This document shows, in pieces, positions 62,357-64,000 of a DNA stretch of 64,000 bases. Positions within the stretch are counted from its first letter, which is position 1. Every line of letters starts with the position of its first letter. A model generated the notes under the pieces. It did not search any database. It saw only the letters and a list, made by a program, of their open reading frames with translations, and was not told where the DNA came from. The stretch is from Bifidobacterium pseudolongum subsp. globosum (GTDB taxonomy: Bacteria > Actinomycetota > Actinomycetes > Actinomycetales > Bifidobacteriaceae). The position numbers and the translations under genes were made by a program. The stretch is taken from positions 248,001 through 312,000 of the forward strand of contig NZ_RYUH01000010.1 in the NCBI RefSeq assembly GCF_004155535.1, read 5' to 3'.

Positions 62357-62362
62357 AGTGTA
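62357..62362 (-). promoter_or_regulatory. -10 of a probable leaderless promoter (membrane protein gene)
   Basis: TACACT, seven bases from the ATG. Confidence 0.45.
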
Positions 62363-62414
62363 TGGCCGAATTGTCATCTTGTGTTACGACGACATCACGG
62401 TATGTTGACATCGG

Positions 62415-62494
62415 TGCCCCCAGCGGGATTCGAACCCGCACGCCGAAGCGTTCGATTTTAAGTCGAATGCGTATACCAATTTCGCCATGGGGGC
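62415..62494 (-). tRNA. tRNA-Leu (anticodon UAA)
   Basis: Class II tRNA: acceptor GCCCCCA / TGGGGGC, anticodon loop CTTAAAA, variable arm CGC-TTCG-GCG, T arm GCGGG-TTCGAAT-CCCGC, discriminator A, CCA not encoded. Confidence 0.95.
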
Positions 62495-62541
62495 GGTGCC
62501 ACCGCGTACGGCGCGCAACGGCACGTGGGTATTATGCCACA

Positions 62542-63576
62542 CTACCGCCCGTGAAGCAATCGGTTCCCCAAATCGAGCACGAGCCCGTCGAGCAGACCAT
62601 GCTCGCTCGCCACGAACGAGTCGATGCGCTGCCCATGGTCCGCCTGCGCGGCCTGTGACACGCGTTCGAGCACGCGGTTCCACACCAGCGCGCCCCCTCC
62701 CACAACATCGATGCGCCCCGGGTGGATCGTCTTGTACGCGCTGCGTTCCGCACGGGTCATGTGCAGGAAACGGTCGTCCACGGCGAACGCCGTGCCGAAG
62801 TCCATGCGCACGCCATCCACCGCGCGATGGTCGTATTCGGTCAGGCCCATCGCCAACGCCGTCATCGTCGTGACCGTGCCGGACACACCGATGATCGTGT
62901 GCGCACGGCCGGCCGGCACATGGGTGAACGCCTCGTCGATATGCGCGTCGATGTCGTCGACCGCCGCATCGATCTGCACCTGCGTGGGCGGGTCGTCGGT
63001 GAGATGGCGTTCCGTCATGCGCACCGACCCGATGTTCATCGAGAACGCCGCGTCCACGCGCGTGGCGGGAGAAGTCACACCGTCGCCGCCGAGCACGAGC
63101 TCAGTGGACCCGCCGCCCAAATCCACTACGAGGAACGGTGGCTCCAGATCGGTGCGCGCCGTCATGCTCGTGGCCGCGAGAAAACTCAGGTCCGCCTCCT
63201 CCACCCCGCTGATCACCTCGGGGCGCACACCGAGAATCGACTCGATTGTGTCTTCGAACTCCTGGCGGTTCTGTGCGTCGCGCGTGGCGGACGTGGCGAC
63301 GAACCGCAGCGCCTGCACCGGATGCTCGTCGAGGATCCGCGCGAATTCGCGCGCCGCTGCATAGGTGCGTTCAAGCGCCTCTTCGGCGAAGCGGTGCGTA
63401 CGGTCCACGCCCTCGCCCAAGCGCACGACACGCAGGGTGCGCGGCACGATGTCGTGCACACCGTGCGCGTCGACGCGGGCGATTTTCAGACGGATCGAGT
63501 TCGTACCGCAATCGATGCCGCCCACAACAACACTGGAATCGGATTGCGGCTCGGCGTTGGCAACATGGTCACTCAT
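62542..63576 (-). CDS. ppx: Ppx/GppA-family exopolyphosphatase
   Basis: A 344-residue phosphatase of the ASKHA fold acting on polyphosphate or pppGpp. VVGGIDCGTNSIRLKIA (P1), LRFVATSATRDAQN, VDLGGGSTELVLG and GVSGTVTTMTAL are in place. TATGGAGAG before ATG 63576. Just after DUF501, a common actinobacterial pair. Confidence 0.93.
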   Translation of the reverse strand: MSDHVANAEPQSDSSVVVGGIDCGTNSIRLKIARVDAHGVHDIVPRTLRVVRLGEGVDRTHRFAEEALERTYAAAREFARILDEHPVQALRFVATSATRDAQNRQEFEDTIESILGVRPEVISGVEEADLSFLAATSMTARTDLEPPFLVVDLGGGSTELVLGGDGVTSPATRVDAAFSMNIGSVRMTERHLTDDPPTQVQIDAAVDDIDAHIDEAFTHVPAGRAHTIIGVSGTVTTMTALAMGLTEYDHRAVDGVRMDFGTAFAVDDRFLHMTRAERSAYKTIHPGRIDVVGGGALVWNRVLERVSQAAQADHGQRIDSFVASEHGLLDGLVLDLGNRLLHGR

Positions 63577-63616
63577 GATCTCTCCATACGGTATAGGGAT
63601 GTGCGCGGGCGGCGGG

Positions 63617-64000
63617 TTAGTCGCGCTGCCCGGTGGTGATCGGCGCGCATGTGCACACGGCGGGGTCGAATTCGCCACGCAGACGGTCGAGCGCCATGTC
63701 CCCGATGGGATTGACACCCGGCCCCATGACGAGGCTCTGCGCGACGAGCGCGTGCAGGCATTTGACGCGTGTGGGCATGCCGCCGGCGCTGATGCCGTCG
63801 ATATGCTCTTCACTGTCGCCGGTATGGAGGGCCAGCGCGTGGCGGAACGCCAGATACATGCGGTGGGCGCGCTCGTAGTGTTCACGCAGCTGCGGGTCCT
63901 GGGCCAACATCTCGTTGTATTCGCGCATCACCCCATCCGCTTCAAGGTGGGAGACGGCCTTGACTATCTCCGGGCCGGTCAGGTAACAGGTGGTGGGGAA
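63617..64000 (-). CDS. DUF501 family protein (5' end outside window)
   Basis: The frame is open to the right edge and reads FPTTCYLTGPEIVKAVSHLEADGVMREYNE, the family signature, then YERAHRMYLAFRHAL and GGMPTRVKCLHALVAQSLVMGPGVNPIGD. Function unknown; in actinobacteria the order eno-ftsB/divIC-DUF501-ppx is conserved. The start codon is not in the window. Confidence 0.9.
   Translation of the reverse strand, partial: FPTTCYLTGPEIVKAVSHLEADGVMREYNEMLAQDPQLREHYERAHRMYLAFRHALALHTGDSEEHIDGISAGGMPTRVKCLHALVAQSLVMGPGVNPIGDMALDRLRGEFDPAVCTCAPITTGQRD

Overview
The window looks like a chromosomal segment of a Bifidobacterium (high-GC actinobacterium). Grounds: the gene set (pyruvate kinase of the bifidobacterial type, WhiB1-like regulator beside a PdtaS-like kinase, DUF5719/GT2/LCP cell-envelope cluster, DUF501-ppx, CarD-ispF, four-domain S1), strong GC bias at third codon positions, and frequent leaderless promoters. 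Species cannot be settled from sequence reading alone.

Positions 1 to about 17.9 kb are the right-hand part of an integrated siphovirus-like prophage whose left end lies outside the window. Read leftwards (minus strand) it carries an early/replication block (HTH proteins, RusA resolvase, several very small overlapping genes), an HNH endonuclease, small and large terminase, portal, and a MuF-type minor head protein that runs off the left edge. That head protein ends in what looks like a PD-(D/E)xK tRNase toxin domain. In the middle is a compact immunity switch: two divergent HTH genes with leaderless promoters and paired GCCC-N4-GGGC operators. Right of the switch is plus-strand cargo: a membrane coiled-coil protein, a lipoprotein, a protein of a widespread unknown family, and an Abi_2/AbiF-family HEPN protein preceded by a structured leader ending in a terminator, a candidate AbiF-type RNA. 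The tyrosine integrase abuts a tRNA-Pro gene, the probable attachment site. A LexA-type box in the early region suggests SOS-controlled induction.

From 18 kb onward is core genome. 18-30 kb: membrane protein, glgX, two Nudix hydrolases, a Nif3-like protein, polA, an ANTAR response regulator (PdtaR-like), an XRE regulator, an odd class-I tRNA with anticodon CAA, and pyk with a perfect 16-bp palindrome in its promoter. 30-40 kb: TerC family protein, uvrB (own LexA box inside coaE), coaE, rpsA, folD, a Mn/Zn-type ABC transporter, ispF, carD. 40-46 kb: glgB, a PhoB-type two-component pair, comF-like PRTase, HAD phosphatase. 46-58 kb: zincin-like protein, DUF5719, a large GT2 membrane glycosyltransferase, two LytR-CpsA-Psr proteins, an EccC/FtsK-like ATPase, whiB1-like and pdtaS-like genes. 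58-64 kb: hemolysin III family, greA, FKBP, L-serine dehydratase, membrane protein, tRNA-Leu(UAA), ppx and a partial DUF501 gene.

The most interesting items are the AbiF-type toxin with its candidate RNA partner, the phage head-protein toxin fusion, the leaderless divergent immunity switch, and the class-I tRNA carrying a leucine anticodon.
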